DNA of 14,240 nt, taken from NCBI GenBank assembly GCA_019428955.1, contig JAHYJF010000066.1:1-14240 (forward strand), in the 5' to 3' direction. The notes below the pieces were generated by a model, which was not told the origin of the DNA, searched no databases, and was given only the letters and a program-made list of their open reading frames with translations. The position numbers and the translations under genes were made by a program. Shown piece by piece: positions 13,845 to 14,240 of this stretch. This DNA comes from Burkholderiaceae bacterium (lineage in GTDB: Bacteria; Pseudomonadota; Gammaproteobacteria; Burkholderiales; Burkholderiaceae_E). Numbering within the stretch: position 1 is the first letter of the stretch; each line of letters begins with the position of its first letter.

Positions 13845-14240
13845 ATGGAAGTATTCCGCCGCCTGCCGCCGAGCGCTGATCGCCGCCCCTGTGCGCTGAC
13901 GATCGGCAACTTCGACGGCGTCCACCGCGGCCATCAGGTGATGCTCGCCGCGCTGCGGGGGCGCGCCGACGAACTGGGCCTGCCGGCGTGCGTGCTGACG
14001 TTCGAACCCCACCCGCGGGAGTTCTTCGCCGTGCAGCGCGCGCTGCCCGCGCCGGCGCGTATCCTGACCGAGCGCGACAAGCTCGACGCTTTGGCGCGCA
14101 ACCGGATCGACCGGGTATGCATCGCGCACTTCAACGAATCGCTGGCAGCGCTGCCGGCCGAACGCTTCATCTCCGAGATGATCGTCGCTGGCCTGCAGGC
14201 CAGGTACCTGCTGGTTGGTGACGATTTTCGCTTCGGCGCC
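13845..14240 (+). CDS. ribF: Bifunctional riboflavin kinase/FAD synthetase, 5' part
   Basis: The first 132 codons are present and the gene runs off the right edge. The beginning MEVFRRLPP...CALTIGNFDGVHRGHQVML contains the nucleotidyltransferase signature GNFDGVHRGH, followed by LTFEPHPREFF and, near the edge, YLLVGDDFRFG, all typical of the N-terminal FMN adenylyltransferase domain. The C-terminal riboflavin kinase domain (expected total about 310 residues) lies outside. RibF makes FMN and then FAD from riboflavin. No Shine-Dalgarno is evident. It is divergent from purN; in many betaproteobacteria ileS and lspA follow it. Confidence 0.95.
   Translation, partial: MEVFRRLPPSADRRPCALTIGNFDGVHRGHQVMLAALRGRADELGLPACVLTFEPHPREFFAVQRALPAPARILTERDKLDALARNRIDRVCIAHFNESLAALPAERFISEMIVAGLQARYLLVGDDFRFGA

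Overview
This 14.2 kb GC-rich window looks like the chromosome of a betaproteobacterium. The evidence is the rpmB-rpmG pair beside radC, an ispH gene, a purN-methyltransferase-mscS run, a ribF start and a MaeB-type malic enzyme fused to a phosphotransacetylase-like domain. Rhodocyclales or Burkholderiales fit, but I cannot place it further. Coding is dense, and no intergenic gap exceeds about 200 bases. I saw no tRNA, rRNA, CRISPR array or insertion sequence.

Layout. (1) 1-2930, plus strand: the most distinctive part, three genes joined by 4-base ATGA overlaps. They are the tail of an upstream gene (possibly a MeaB-like mutase chaperone), a 559-residue B12-dependent acyl-CoA mutase large subunit whose active-site residues match 2-hydroxyisobutyryl-CoA mutase rather than methylmalonyl-CoA mutase, and a 362-residue protein with two tandem gamma-carbonic-anhydrase-like domains. 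The metal-ligand histidines are divided between the two domains in a complementary way. (2) 2934-5497, minus strand: a decaying cluster. It holds lrgA, a C-terminally shortened lrgB, a 63-residue membrane peptide, a DUF4389-like membrane protein, and a chimera of a membrane protein with a LytTR response regulator that has lost its phosphorylation site and carries a homopolymer frameshift. (3) 5565-5626: two perfect hairpins separating this cluster from (4) maeB and ispH, minus strand. (5) radC, rpmB and rpmG, plus strand, closed by strong terminator structures. (6) purN, an RsmB/NOP-type RNA methyltransferase and an MscS-family channel, minus strand, coupled by overlapping stop and start codons. 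(7) The 5' end of ribF, plus strand, divergent from purN and running off the window.

How the parts relate. The mutase operon probably rearranges a branched or hydroxylated C4 acyl-CoA, such as 2-hydroxyisobutyryl-CoA to 3-hydroxybutyryl-CoA. The small B12-binding subunit is not in the window. The gamma-CA-like partner is translationally coupled to the mutase, which suggests a related job (thioesterase, acyl-CoA handling or carbonic anhydrase), but its function is unknown. LrgA/LrgB homologues in Firmicutes are controlled by a LytTR regulator, so the damaged LytTR gene beside lrgAB may be the remnant of a matching control circuit. The rest is conserved housekeeping.
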